Shown here: in pieces, positions 1 through 8,068 of the stretch
Layout: the number at the start of each line of letters is the position of its first letter
How positions within the stretch are numbered: the stretch's first letter is position 1
From: Mesorhizobium sp. Z1-4
GTDB taxonomy: Bacteria > Pseudomonadota > Alphaproteobacteria > Rhizobiales > Rhizobiaceae
DNA length: 64,000 nucleotides
Direction of reading: 5' to 3'
NCBI RefSeq assembly: GCF_004000235.1
Contig: NZ_RCIO01000001.1
Coordinates: forward strand, 620,001 to 684,000
Program-made: the position numbers and the translations under genes
The notes under the pieces: generated by a model
What the model saw: the letters and a program-made list of their open reading frames with translations, nothing else
What the model was told of the DNA's origin: nothing
Databases searched by the model: none

Positions 1-249
1 CATGCCGTGCCGGCACTGAAGACCGCCCGGCTTCTGCGCAGCTGGACCGGCTTCGAAGCCAACGTCCCGGATTTCTATCCCGTGGCCGGTGCGGTACCCG
101 GCGTCGAAAACGCGTTCATGCTGGGCTGCGTTCGCGGCGGCTTCACCATCGGCCCCTACATCGGCCAGCTGATGGGCGATTACATTCTGGGACGCACTCT
201 CGAGCGGCCGCTGTTCGAGACCGGCCGAAAATTTGAAGGAGCAAATTGA
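1..249 (+). CDS. FAD-dependent oxidoreductase (DAO family), C-terminal fragment
   Basis: The reading frame is open from base 1 and stops at 249, so only the last 82 residues are visible. The fragment contains the C-terminal layout of D-amino-acid-oxidase/glycine-oxidase type flavoproteins: a W-T-G-F segment, then D-F-Y-P-V-A-G-A-V-P-G near a substrate or FAD edge, and a G-G-F-T-I-G-P helix start that usually contacts the flavin. The next gene, an SDR dehydrogenase, begins on the base after this stop codon, so the two are probably co-transcribed and act on the same compound. The substrate cannot be told from this fragment; an amino acid or amine is a family-based guess. Confidence 0.75.
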   Translation, partial: HAVPALKTARLLRSWTGFEANVPDFYPVAGAVPGVENAFMLGCVRGGFTIGPYIGQLMGDYILGRTLERPLFETGRKFEGAN

Positions 250-1035
250 ATGTCGACCGCAACCTCTGATCCCGCGCGTCTCGACGGCAAGACGGCCGTC
301 ATCACCGGTGGCGGAACCGGCATCGGGTCGGCTGTTGCGAAGGTTCTGGCCTCCGCCGGGGCGAATGTCATCGTGGCGGGGCGCCGCGCTGAACTGCTGC
401 GCGTTGTGGCGCAGGCGACAGGCGGCCATGCCGTGACCTGCGATGTTCGGGACGCAAACGATGTTGCAGCCCTTATGGCAACAGCAGTGGATCGTACCGG
501 GCGCCTGGACATTCTCGTCAACAACGCCGGGGTGCCCGGCCCCATTGCCGACGTCGCGGATGTCGACATGGACGCCTGGCGCGGCTGTCTCGAGATCAAT
601 CTCTTCGGCGCAATGAACTGCCTTCAGGCAGCCGCCCGCATCATGCGAAGCCAATCATCCGGATCGATCATCAACATGTCGTCCCTGATGGGTTTGCAGG
701 GATACCCGATGCGCACCGCCTATTGCGCTTCGAAATTCGCGCTGGTCGGTATCACCCAGGCGATGGCGCGCGAGCTTGGGCCGCATGGCGTGCGGGTCAA
801 CGCGCTGCTTCCCGGTGCGGTGTCGGGCGAGAACATGGACGAGATCGTTGCGCGCCGCTCGAAAGCCGAGGGTCGTCCGGCCGCCGATATCATCCGCGAC
901 AGCTATACAGACCCCTCCGCGCTGAAGCGCTGGGTCGACCCGGAGGAAGTGGGACGCGCCACCCTTTTCCTCGCATCGGATCTGTCATCGGCAACGACCG
1001 GCGAGACGATCAAGGTCGACTGCGGCCGGTTCTGA
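250..1035 (+). CDS. SDR-family NAD(P)-dependent oxidoreductase
   Basis: A 261-residue classical short-chain dehydrogenase/reductase. The cofactor motif TGGGTGIG is at residues 19-26, NNAG near 90-95, and the catalytic Ser...Tyr-x3-Lys set is visible as NMSSLMG followed by AYCASK. Length is normal for the family (about 250). The ATG directly follows the stop of the flavoprotein gene, with the ribosome-binding site GAAGGAG inside the end of that gene, so translation is coupled. It probably oxidises or reduces a hydroxyl/keto group in the same pathway as the upstream flavoenzyme. The C-terminal TTGETIKVDCG is the usual SDR tail. Substrate unknown. Confidence 0.88.
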   Translation: MSTATSDPARLDGKTAVITGGGTGIGSAVAKVLASAGANVIVAGRRAELLRVVAQATGGHAVTCDVRDANDVAALMATAVDRTGRLDILVNNAGVPGPIADVADVDMDAWRGCLEINLFGAMNCLQAAARIMRSQSSGSIINMSSLMGLQGYPMRTAYCASKFALVGITQAMARELGPHGVRVNALLPGAVSGENMDEIVARRSKAEGRPAADIIRDSYTDPSALKRWVDPEEVGRATLFLASDLSSATTGETIKVDCGRF

Positions 1036-1072
1036 TCGCAGCGCCGGGTCCTTTGGAGAAGGCACCGCATCG

Positions 1073-1132
1073 CCAAGGTCGATGGCAATGACCTTGGGCA
1101 ATCCCCGTGCATACAGCCGGGCATTTCGCCCG
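1073..1132 (+). terminator. Two short hairpins after the SDR gene
   Basis: CCAAGGTC (1073-1080) and GACCTTGG (1090-1097) form a perfect 8-bp stem with a 9-nt loop. A second, smaller stem CGGGC/GCCCG lies at 1118-1132. Neither is followed by a T-run, so intrinsic termination is uncertain. The spot, between the SDR stop and the riboswitch, fits an operon end. Confidence 0.35.
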
Positions 1133-1178
1133 ACCCATTGACTCCGATGCGCCGCCGATTAGTGTCGCCACCGGTCAA

Positions 1179-1370
1179 GGTTCTTTCGACTCGGTTCGAC
1201 CGGGCTGAAAGCTAAGAGGGAATCCGGTGCCCCGTCGGGAAATCCGGAGCTGACCCGCAACTGTAAGCGGCGAGCCGCTTTGCCGATCAACGTCACTGGC
1301 CCGAAATGGCCGGGAAGACAGGCAAAGCAGCGACGACCCGCAAGCCAGGAAACCTGCCTGACTGAATAGA
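1179..1370 (+). promoter_or_regulatory. Cobalamin (adenosylcobalamin-type) riboswitch aptamer
   Basis: The conserved B12-riboswitch blocks occur in order: a GGTGCC-type element with GGGAATCCGGTGCC around 1218-1231, the AATCCGGAGCTGACCCGCAA core near 1241-1260 followed by CTGT, GGGAAGACAGGC around 1312-1323, and the B12 box GCCAGGAAACCTGCC at 1344-1358. Aptamer edges are approximate. The element lies directly upstream of the CbiX-like/ferredoxin gene and the NikA-type transporter genes, so these genes are expected to be switched off when cobalamin is plentiful. A putative intrinsic terminator follows at 1449-1476 as expression platform. Confidence 0.93.
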
Positions 1371-1448
1371 GTTCCGTGGTCGGGGATTGCCACAGGAGCG
1401 CGCGCTCAAGCGGTCCGTGTGCGACCTCTTCAAGCGCCGTTTCCACTT

Positions 1449-1476
1449 CCCCGTCCGCAACAGGTCGGGGATTTTT
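1449..1476 (+). terminator. Riboswitch expression platform: intrinsic terminator
   Basis: CCCCGTCC and GGTCGGGG form an 8-bp stem with one T-T mismatch and a 6-nt loop, followed directly by ATTTTTG. The upstream CGACCT at 1422-1427 is complementary to AGGTCG at 1462-1467, the right arm of this hairpin, so it could act as an antiterminator. This is the arrangement expected of a transcription-terminating B12 riboswitch. The pairing is read by eye and was not folded. Confidence 0.7.
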
Positions 1477-1479
1477 GCT

Positions 1480-2298
1480 TTGGGACTCCACGAACACACC
1501 GGAACCGGCACCGCGCGCGGCGGCAAGGCCGTTCTTCTGCTCGCGAAGTCGGCCTTTGCCGCGGCTCCGCATCGGGAGATGCAACGCATTGCGGCCATGG
1601 TGGGCCTCATGCCGGGCGTGACGAAAGCTCTTTGCTGCTTCTCCGAGCAGGGTTCGCCGTCGCTTCGCGACGCGCTGCGGACGGTAAGCGGCGGTTCGTT
1701 TGCGACGATCGTGATCGTTCCACTGGTGCTCCCGATGGAACCGAGCTTCCACAACTGGCTGACGCGCTCGCTGAAGCGCTGGCAGGCCGAGGACGGCTTT
1801 GCCTGGCCGCAGGTGCGAATAGCGCGCGACATTGCACAGAGCCTTCATTTCGAGCCGCTGCTGGCGGCGCTTGTCGCGGGCACGGCGGCAGAACCGCCTG
1901 TCCTGCCCGATTCCGTTCACAAGCCGGAAGGCTCGCTGGTGCCCGCGCAAAAGCGGCGGGTGCTCGTCTGCGAAGGTGGCGCCTGCAACGCGGCCGGCGC
2001 CGATGTGATCTGGGGACACCTGCGCAACCGTCAGGTCGAGCGCAAGCTGCGCCTGACCGGCGACGGCACGATGACGGCCAAATCGACCTGCCTCGGCCCA
2101 TGCAATCTCGCGCCCGTGCTGCAGGTGTTTCCTGAAGGCACCTATTACGGCGGCGTCACCGAAGCCGCTGTCGACCGTATCGTCGAAGAGCACCTCGTCG
2201 GTGGGCACGTCGTATCCGATTTCGCCTACGCACCGACCGGCCGCAAACAGCGGCTGCGCACCATTCACCCAAAGAACCCTGAGAAACCCAAAATCTAG
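1480..2298 (+). CDS. CbiX/SirB-like domain fused to thioredoxin-fold [2Fe-2S] ferredoxin
   Basis: A 272-residue protein if started at the TTG at 1480. The frame is open further upstream (a TTG at 1387), but that start would lie before the riboswitch terminator. TTG 1480 lies just past the terminator T-run, with GGGG in the terminator's right arm as a possible Shine-Dalgarno sequence. The N-terminal part (residues 15-135) resembles CbiX/sirohydrochlorin chelatase-type domains. The C-terminal part has the four cysteines of the Aquifex-type ferredoxin (Cys164, 169, 204, 208; C-x4-C and C-x3-C). B12 control and the transporter downstream suggest a role in cobalt handling or delivery. This is inferred; a chelatase active site was not established. 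Confidence 0.75.
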   Translation: MGLHEHTGTGTARGGKAVLLLAKSAFAAAPHREMQRIAAMVGLMPGVTKALCCFSEQGSPSLRDALRTVSGGSFATIVIVPLVLPMEPSFHNWLTRSLKRWQAEDGFAWPQVRIARDIAQSLHFEPLLAALVAGTAAEPPVLPDSVHKPEGSLVPAQKRRVLVCEGGACNAAGADVIWGHLRNRQVERKLRLTGDGTMTAKSTCLGPCNLAPVLQVFPEGTYYGGVTEAAVDRIVEEHLVGGHVVSDFAYAPTGRKQRLRTIHPKNPEKPKI

Positions 2299-2308
2299 GA
2301 GAGGTCAC

Positions 2309-3805
2309 ATGAACCGCATTCCGCGACGCGCATTCGCAGCAGCGGCCGTATCGGCAGCCGCATTGCTGACGGCGATGGCACCGGCTTCCGCACAGGAGGC
2401 GCTGAAGGTGGGCGCCACGTTCCTGCTCGGCAGCACCGATCCAACCGCCGGCTCCGCCGGCTGGGCGCTCGCCAGCCATGGCATCGGCGAAAAGCTCTTC
2501 ATGGTCGACAAGGACGGAAAGCTGGTGCCAGAACTGGCAGCGCGCGCCGAACGCAGCGGCGAGCTTGAATGGACCGTCACGCTCCGGTCCGACCGATATT
2601 TCTCCGACGGAACCCCGGTCACCGCCGCGGCAATCGGCGAGGGTTTCACCAACACATTCGAGAAGAGCAAGACGGCGGCAGCGACGGGCGGCAAACTCAC
2701 TTTCGAAACGGTGGACGGACTGACGCTGAAGGTGACCACGGAAAAGCCGGTGCCGCTGATCCAGGCCCTGTTCGCCGAATGGCCGCTGGTTGCCTATACG
2801 CTGAATGACGCTGGCGAAGCGGTTTACACGGGCCCCTACGCCATCGCGGAGCTGAAGGCAGACTCACATCTGGAACTGGCACCGAACGCGCATTTCGACG
2901 GCACGGAGCGTTCGCCGATCACGCTGCGCAAGTTCGGCGACGCCCAGACGATGGCACTTGCCTTCGAGGCAGGCGAACTCGACCTAGCGTTCGGCCTGCC
3001 TTCGGAGGTCCTTTCCCGGCTCAAGGCCAATGCCGGCCTGACCGTAAAGAGCTTCCAGGTCGGCTACCAGTATTTCGGTTTTCTCAACATCGCCCGCCCC
3101 GCATTTTCGGACCCAATGGTGAGGCAGGCCGTCGATCTCGCCATCGACCGGGATCAACTCGTAGCCGCAATCAATGGCGGCCAGCCGGCGACCGGGGCCT
3201 TCGCACCCTATTTCCCGTTCGCCCCAATCGAGCCACGAATGAGCGACCTTGAAAAGGCGGCCGGTTTGCTCGACGAGGCCGGCTGGACATTGGGGCCAGA
3301 CGGAATGCGCGAGAAGGACGGACAGCCGCTGAGGATCGAGGCTTTCGCCTATCCGCAGCGCCCGGACCTCGTGACCATGCTGCCAGTGGTGAAGGCCGCA
3401 CTTGCCAAAGTGGGCATCGATGTCGGCACGCAGGTGGTCGAGAACCTGAACGAGGTCGCGGCCTCGGGCGAGTTCGACATCTTCCTGTGGGCACAGCACA
3501 CAGCGCCGAGCGGCGATCCGGCCTTCTTCCTCAATTCGATGCTGCGCAGCGACGGACCGCTCAATCACGCGCGCTACGGAAGCGACGAATTCGACGCCAT
3601 CATTGCCGGCTTTTCGACGTCCGGCGATATCGAGCGTCGCGCCGGGATCGCGCTCGATGCCCAGCAGAAGCTGTTTGAGGACGTGCCGGTGACGTTCCTC
3701 GTCTCGCCGGCCTGGCATGTCGGCGTTTCAGAGCGGCTGTCGGGCTACGAACCGTGGGGCTCGGATTACCACGTCATTCGCCCGGATATGGGCGAGACGC
3801 GGTAG
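2309..3805 (+). CDS. ABC transporter substrate-binding protein, peptide/nickel (family 5) type; probable cobalt binder
   Basis: A 498-residue periplasmic protein with a clear signal peptide (about residues 1-29, R-R followed by an Ala-rich hydrophobic stretch, cleavage near ASA-QE). It has the SBP family-5 layout of NikA/DppA/OppA: an early VGATFLLGSTDP segment, SDGTPVTA, and the VRQAVDLAIDRDQLV block typical of the family. The ATG is preceded by AGGAGAGG. It lies 10 bp after the ferredoxin gene within the riboswitch-controlled operon. Family members bind peptides, nickel, opines or metal chelates. B12 control makes cobalt or a cobalt chelate the best guess, but the ligand cannot be read from sequence. 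Confidence 0.85.
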   Translation: MNRIPRRAFAAAAVSAAALLTAMAPASAQEALKVGATFLLGSTDPTAGSAGWALASHGIGEKLFMVDKDGKLVPELAARAERSGELEWTVTLRSDRYFSDGTPVTAAAIGEGFTNTFEKSKTAAATGGKLTFETVDGLTLKVTTEKPVPLIQALFAEWPLVAYTLNDAGEAVYTGPYAIAELKADSHLELAPNAHFDGTERSPITLRKFGDAQTMALAFEAGELDLAFGLPSEVLSRLKANAGLTVKSFQVGYQYFGFLNIARPAFSDPMVRQAVDLAIDRDQLVAAINGGQPATGAFAPYFPFAPIEPRMSDLEKAAGLLDEAGWTLGPDGMREKDGQPLRIEAFAYPQRPDLVTMLPVVKAALAKVGIDVGTQVVENLNEVAASGEFDIFLWAQHTAPSGDPAFFLNSMLRSDGPLNHARYGSDEFDAIIAGFSTSGDIERRAGIALDAQQKLFEDVPVTFLVSPAWHVGVSERLSGYEPWGSDYHVIRPDMGETR

Positions 3806-3813
3806 CAACCTCC

Positions 3814-4737
3814 TTGACCGCCCATATCGTCCGGATCGGCCTGCGTTCGGCCGCCAGCCTGCTGGCGGTCTCGGCGCTGGCCTTTCTTGTCGTGGCGTTC
3901 ATGCCGTCCGACCCGGTGATGATCGCAATCAGGGCGTGGAACCTGCCGGTCGACGAAACCACCATCAGCGCACTGCGCACCGAATGGGGCCTCGACCGGC
4001 CATTTCCGGCGCGCTACCTGTCGTGGCTGGCCGATTTCGTGACAGGCGACTGGGGGCGATCCTTCCGCACCGGGGAGCCGGTGCTTGACGAATTCTCGTC
4101 TCGCCTGCCCCTGTCGCTGGGCATCGGCCTCGGCGGGCTCACACTCGCAGCCTTCGCCGCCATTCCGCTCGGTTTTGCCGCCGCACTCAAGCCTGATGGC
4201 GTAGCGGACAGGCTGAGCCGGCTGCTTGCCATCACCGTGCAGGCTGTGCCCGCCTTCTGGCTCGGGCTGGTGCTTATCTGGGTGCTCGGCGTCCAGCTGC
4301 GGCTGATCAGCCCGTTCTCTGCCGGCATTGATGTGATGGCACTTGCCGGCGGACTGGTAGCGCTGCACTCCACCGGCATGCTTGCCCGCGTCTACCGTCG
4401 CGATCTCATCGAACAGACCATGCAGCCCTATTACCGAACGGCACTCGCCAAGGGGCTGACGCGCCGCCAGGCTCTGTGGCGCCATGGTCACAGCAGTGCG
4501 CTCTATGCGCTGCTTTCGGCCATGCGCTCCGAGGCCGGCTGGGCGATCGGCACGACGGCGGCACTGGAAGTGCTGTTCGGGCTGCCGGGCGTGAGCCAGT
4601 TTCTCGTCCAGAGCATCAGCGCGCGAGACCACTCCGTGCTGCTTGCCTACATCATGGTCGTTGCCGGCTGGATGCTGGCCATGAATGCGGGCGTGGAACT
4701 GGCCATGCGACGGCTCGACCCGCGGGCGGCCCGATGA
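3814..4737 (+). CDS. ABC transporter permease, DppB/NikB type
   Basis: A 308-residue inner-membrane permease. I chose the TTG at 3814 because it lies 8 nt after the binding-protein stop and begins the protein with T-A-H-I-V-R-I-G-L-R, the usual cytosolic lead into the first membrane segment. The longer reading would overlap the preceding gene by some 50 bases. It has about six hydrophobic segments and the EAA-type coupling loop (YYRTALAKGLTRRQALWRH near residue 210) that docks the ATPase. NikB-like features include the GLDRPFPARYLSWL region before the first periplasmic loop. Its partner permease starts in a 4-nt ATGA overlap. Confidence 0.88.
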   Translation: MTAHIVRIGLRSAASLLAVSALAFLVVAFMPSDPVMIAIRAWNLPVDETTISALRTEWGLDRPFPARYLSWLADFVTGDWGRSFRTGEPVLDEFSSRLPLSLGIGLGGLTLAAFAAIPLGFAAALKPDGVADRLSRLLAITVQAVPAFWLGLVLIWVLGVQLRLISPFSAGIDVMALAGGLVALHSTGMLARVYRRDLIEQTMQPYYRTALAKGLTRRQALWRHGHSSALYALLSAMRSEAGWAIGTTAALEVLFGLPGVSQFLVQSISARDHSVLLAYIMVVAGWMLAMNAGVELAMRRLDPRAAR

Positions 4738-5504
4738 AGGCCAGGTTCCTCCTGTGCGCCGCGATGGGGCTTTTCATCGTCGCAGGCGGCTTCTGGCAGC
4801 CGCACGATCCCGACGCCGTCGACATGACCTTGCGCCATGCATTGCCTTCGTTCGAACACCCGCTCGGCACAGACCATCTCGGACGCGATCTCGCTTCACG
4901 CATGATGATCGCCGGCTGGCGAACGGCTTCAGTCGTGCTCGCGGTCGGGGCGATCGGTTTTGTCGGCGGGTCGCTGGCCGGTACGGCGGCTGCGATACTG
5001 GGCGGCTGGCGCGAGCAGATCACCCTGCGCGCGGCCGAACTCTTCATCGTTGTGCCAACGCTGATCTGGGCGCTGACCGCCGCGGCGATCTTCGGCCTGT
5101 CGCCCGTGACGGCCGGCATTGCGCTCGGCCTCGCCGGTGTCGGCCCCTACGCGCTGTTGTCCAACTCGCTGACGCACCGCGTCCTCGGCCAGCCCTTCGT
5201 ACACGCCGCCCGCGGCCTGGGCGTATCGTCGCCGCGCCTGATGGCGCGCCATGTGTTGCCAAACACGCTGCCGCTGATCTTCGTTTATGTAGGCAGCCAG
5301 GCGGGGCAGGCAGTGGTTGCCTACGCCTCGCTCGCCTTCATAGGCCTCGGCTCCGACCCGTCCAAACCGGACTGGGGGTCGATGCTGTTCGAATACCGCA
5401 TGTTCGTATTCGATCACCCCATGCTCATGATCTGGCCGGGGCTGGCGATCGTTGCCATGACGGCGCTTCTGAACTGGGTGTTCGAGCATCGGCCCGGCAG
5501 TTGA
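4734..5504 (+). CDS. ABC transporter permease, DppC/NikC type
   Basis: A 256-residue permease that starts in ATGA overlap with the previous gene. It carries the DppC-family signature HPLGTDHLGRDLASRMMIAG near residues 42-61 and an EAA loop (HAARGLGVSSPRLMARHVLP). It is somewhat shorter than typical DppC/NikC (270-300) because the N-terminal cytosolic region before the first helix is short. It is the last gene of the riboswitch operon: the next gene is convergent. No gene for an OppD/OppF-type ATPase follows, so the transporter must borrow an ATPase encoded elsewhere, or the ATPase genes are separated. Confidence 0.87.
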   Translation: MKARFLLCAAMGLFIVAGGFWQPHDPDAVDMTLRHALPSFEHPLGTDHLGRDLASRMMIAGWRTASVVLAVGAIGFVGGSLAGTAAAILGGWREQITLRAAELFIVVPTLIWALTAAAIFGLSPVTAGIALGLAGVGPYALLSNSLTHRVLGQPFVHAARGLGVSSPRLMARHVLPNTLPLIFVYVGSQAGQAVVAYASLAFIGLGSDPSKPDWGSMLFEYRMFVFDHPMLMIWPGLAIVAMTALLNWVFEHRPGS

Positions 5505-5529
5505 GCTCAGCCGCAAGGCAAGTCCGCAT

Positions 5530-6675
5530 CTAGATGCAGGCTTCGAACAGTGCCTTCACGTTGTCGCCGGTCAGTTCGACCGGATTGCCGCCGCAGCTCG
5601 GGTCTTGAAGCGCCATCGCCGTTAGTTCGTCGATGCGGTCGGTTCCGACGCCAAGTTCGCCCAAGCGGCGGGGAATGCCGAAACTGTCGTTGAACGACTG
5701 CACGAACTCGCGGAAGCCATCGAAGCCGCCATCGATGCCGAGATAGGCGGCGGCGTGGCCGAAGCGCTCGGCAATCGCCGGCGCATTCAGGTCAAGCACC
5801 GCAGGCATGCAGACCGCATTGGTCGTGCCGTGGTGCGTGCCATACACCGCGCCGATAGGGTGCGAAAGCGCGTGGATTGCGCCGAGCCCTTTCTGGAAAG
5901 CGGTGGCGCCCATGGCCGCGGCGCTCATCATCTGCGCGCGTGCCTCGAGGTCAGTGCCGTCCGCATAAGCGCGCGGCAGATACTCTTTCACCAGGCGCAT
6001 GCCTTCCAGCGCGATGCCCTGGCTCATCGGATGATAATGCGGGCTGGAATAGGCCTCCACACAGTGCGCAAAGGCATCGAGCCCGGTGCCGGCGGTGAGG
6101 AATTTCGGCATGCCGACCGTGAGTTCGGGATCGCAGATCACGACTGCCGGCAGCATCTTCGGATGGAAGATGATCTTCTTGGTGTGTGTCTCGGAATTGG
6201 TGATCACCGAGGCGCGGCCGACCTCAGAGCCAGTACCCGCCGTGGTGGGCACCGCCACAATCGGTGCAATCGCATTTGCATCGGCGCGGGTCCACCAGTC
6301 GCCGATATCCTCGAAATCCCACAGCGGACGGGTCTGGCCGGCCATGAAGGCGATCACCTTCGCGAGATCGAGCCCGGAGCCGCCGCCGAAGGCGATGACG
6401 CCGTCATAACCGCCGTCGCGATAGGCGCGCACGCCCTCTTCCGCGTTCCGGTCAGTCGGGTTCGGATCGACTTCGTGGAAAAATCCGCGTCCCAGTCCGG
6501 CCGCTTCAATGAGGTCGAGCGTGCTCTTCGTGATGTCCATACCGGCAAGGCCGCGGTCGGTGACCAGAAGCGGCCTGGAGATGCCGGCCGCCTTGCAGGC
6601 CTCGGCGATTTCGGAAATTCGGCCCGCGCCGAAGCGGATTGCGGTGGGGTAAGACCAGTTGCCTCGCAGAGACAT
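5530..6675 (-). CDS. Iron-containing (group III) alcohol dehydrogenase
   Basis: A 381-residue member of the Fe-ADH family, which oxidises primary alcohols or reduces aldehydes with NAD(P). The nucleotide motif GGGSGLDLAK lies near residue 95-105 and GTGSEVGR near 147. Metal ligands are visible as the D-A-F-A-H-C block, the HALSHPIGA block and the GTHHGTTNA block. The start lies 1 nt from the stop of the aldehyde dehydrogenase gene, and it is the last gene of the amidohydrolase-TRAP-glutamine synthetase operon. It probably interconverts an alcohol and the aldehyde used by the neighbouring ALDH. The exact substrate is unknown. Confidence 0.9.
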   Translation of the reverse strand: MSLRGNWSYPTAIRFGAGRISEIAEACKAAGISRPLLVTDRGLAGMDITKSTLDLIEAAGLGRGFFHEVDPNPTDRNAEEGVRAYRDGGYDGVIAFGGGSGLDLAKVIAFMAGQTRPLWDFEDIGDWWTRADANAIAPIVAVPTTAGTGSEVGRASVITNSETHTKKIIFHPKMLPAVVICDPELTVGMPKFLTAGTGLDAFAHCVEAYSSPHYHPMSQGIALEGMRLVKEYLPRAYADGTDLEARAQMMSAAAMGATAFQKGLGAIHALSHPIGAVYGTHHGTTNAVCMPAVLDLNAPAIAERFGHAAAYLGIDGGFDGFREFVQSFNDSFGIPRRLGELGVGTDRIDELTAMALQDPSCGGNPVELTGDNVKALFEACI

Positions 6676-6676
6676 T

Positions 6677-8056
6677 CTATTGTGCTTTCTTGAGATGATA
6701 TGATTTGGGGCGTGTCAGGTTCTGGTAGCCGATGACGGACAGACCGCCGCCGCGGCCGGTATCCTTGCAGCCGGTCCAGCACAGTGCGGGATCGAGATAG
6801 TCAGCCCTGTTCATGAACACGGTGCCGGTTTCGATACGGTCGCCAATGCGTGCTGCGCGCTCGACATCGCGGGTCCACAGCGATGCGGTGAGGCCGTAGT
6901 CGCAGTCGTTCATCAGCGAAACCGCTTCGTCGTCGTCCCTGACCTTCATGATGCCGACGACCGGACCGAAGCTCTCCTCGCGCATGACGCGCATGGAGTG
7001 ATCGACATCGGTGAGGATTTGCGGCGTGAGATAAGCCGCGCCATCATCCTCGGCAAAAGTCTCGATATGCGCCCTGGCGCCGGCTTCCAGAGCCTCGGCG
7101 ATCTGCGCCCTCACCTCGCGCGCGAAGCGCACATTGGCCATCGGGCCGATTGTCGTAGCTTCGTCCAGCGGGTTGCCCAGCTTGTAGGCTTTGGTGATCG
7201 CGACCGCCTTTTCAACGAACGCGTCGAAGTGCCGTTCGGCAACATAGATGCGCTCGATGCCGCAGCAGCACTGGCCGGAATTGTACATCGCCGCGTCGAC
7301 CAGCGTGGCAGCCGCCGCGTCCAGGTCGGCATCGTCCATCACATAGCCCGGGTCCTTGCCGCCAAGCTCGGTGGCAACGGCGGTGAAGGTGCCGGCCGCG
7401 GCTCGCTCCATCGCCTTGCCGCCGCCGACGGAGCCGGTGAAGTTGACGAAATCGAAGGCGCGTGAGGCAATAAGGCCGGAGGTCGTATCGTGGTCGAGGA
7501 AGACGTTCATGAAGACGTCTTCCGGCACGCCGACGGAATGGAAAGCGCGGGCCATGCGCTCGCCGACCAGCAGCGTCTGCGTTGCGTGTTTCAACACCAC
7601 GACATTGCCGGCAATCAGCGCCGGCGCGATGGTGTTGATGGCCGTCATATAGGGGTAGTTCCAGGGCGCCACGACGAACACCACGCCATGCGGCACGCGC
7701 CTGATGTAGCGGCGGAACTGCGCGTCGTCGGCAACCTTGATATCGGCAAGCGCTTCTTCGGCAATCGACGCCATATAGGAGGCGCGCTCGGTGAAGCCGC
7801 CGAACTCGCCGCCATAACGCACGGGCCGGCCCATCATGTGCGCAAGCTCGGGCACGATCTCGTCATTCATCGCGCCGACGGCTGCAACGCCGGCCAGCAC
7901 CAGATCGATGCGCTCGCGCATCGGGCGCGCGGCCCAGGCGGCCTGTGCTGCGCGCACGCGGGCAATGGCGTCGGCAGCCTCGTCTTTCCCCATCACGGGG
8001 CGTTCGGCAAACACCGATCCGTCGATCGGCGAAATACATTTCAGGGTCTCAGTCAT
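6677..8056 (-). CDS. NAD(P)-dependent aldehyde dehydrogenase
   Basis: A 459-residue ALDH. The general-base Glu is in TELGGKDPGYV and the catalytic cysteine in NSGQCCCGIERIYV, where the motif carries three adjacent cysteines instead of the usual one or two. The oxyanion Asn is in APWNYP near residue 130. The length is normal for the short succinate-semialdehyde-like class. In the operon it follows a glutamine-synthetase-like gene and precedes an iron ADH, so it most likely oxidises an aldehyde made after gamma-glutamylation of an amine (PuuC-like role). That role is an inference from context. Confidence 0.9.
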   Translation of the reverse strand: MTETLKCISPIDGSVFAERPVMGKDEAADAIARVRAAQAAWAARPMRERIDLVLAGVAAVGAMNDEIVPELAHMMGRPVRYGGEFGGFTERASYMASIAEEALADIKVADDAQFRRYIRRVPHGVVFVVAPWNYPYMTAINTIAPALIAGNVVVLKHATQTLLVGERMARAFHSVGVPEDVFMNVFLDHDTTSGLIASRAFDFVNFTGSVGGGKAMERAAAGTFTAVATELGGKDPGYVMDDADLDAAAATLVDAAMYNSGQCCCGIERIYVAERHFDAFVEKAVAITKAYKLGNPLDEATTIGPMANVRFAREVRAQIAEALEAGARAHIETFAEDDGAAYLTPQILTDVDHSMRVMREESFGPVVGIMKVRDDDEAVSLMNDCDYGLTASLWTRDVERAARIGDRIETGTVFMNRADYLDPALCWTGCKDTGRGGGLSVIGYQNLTRPKSYHLKKAQ

Positions 8057-8068
8057 GATGTTTCCGGT

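Noticed and set aside
1387-1479. Longer start (TTG 1387) for the CbiX-ferredoxin gene
   Set aside because: It would place coding sequence through the riboswitch expression platform and terminator; the start at 1480 is more consistent.
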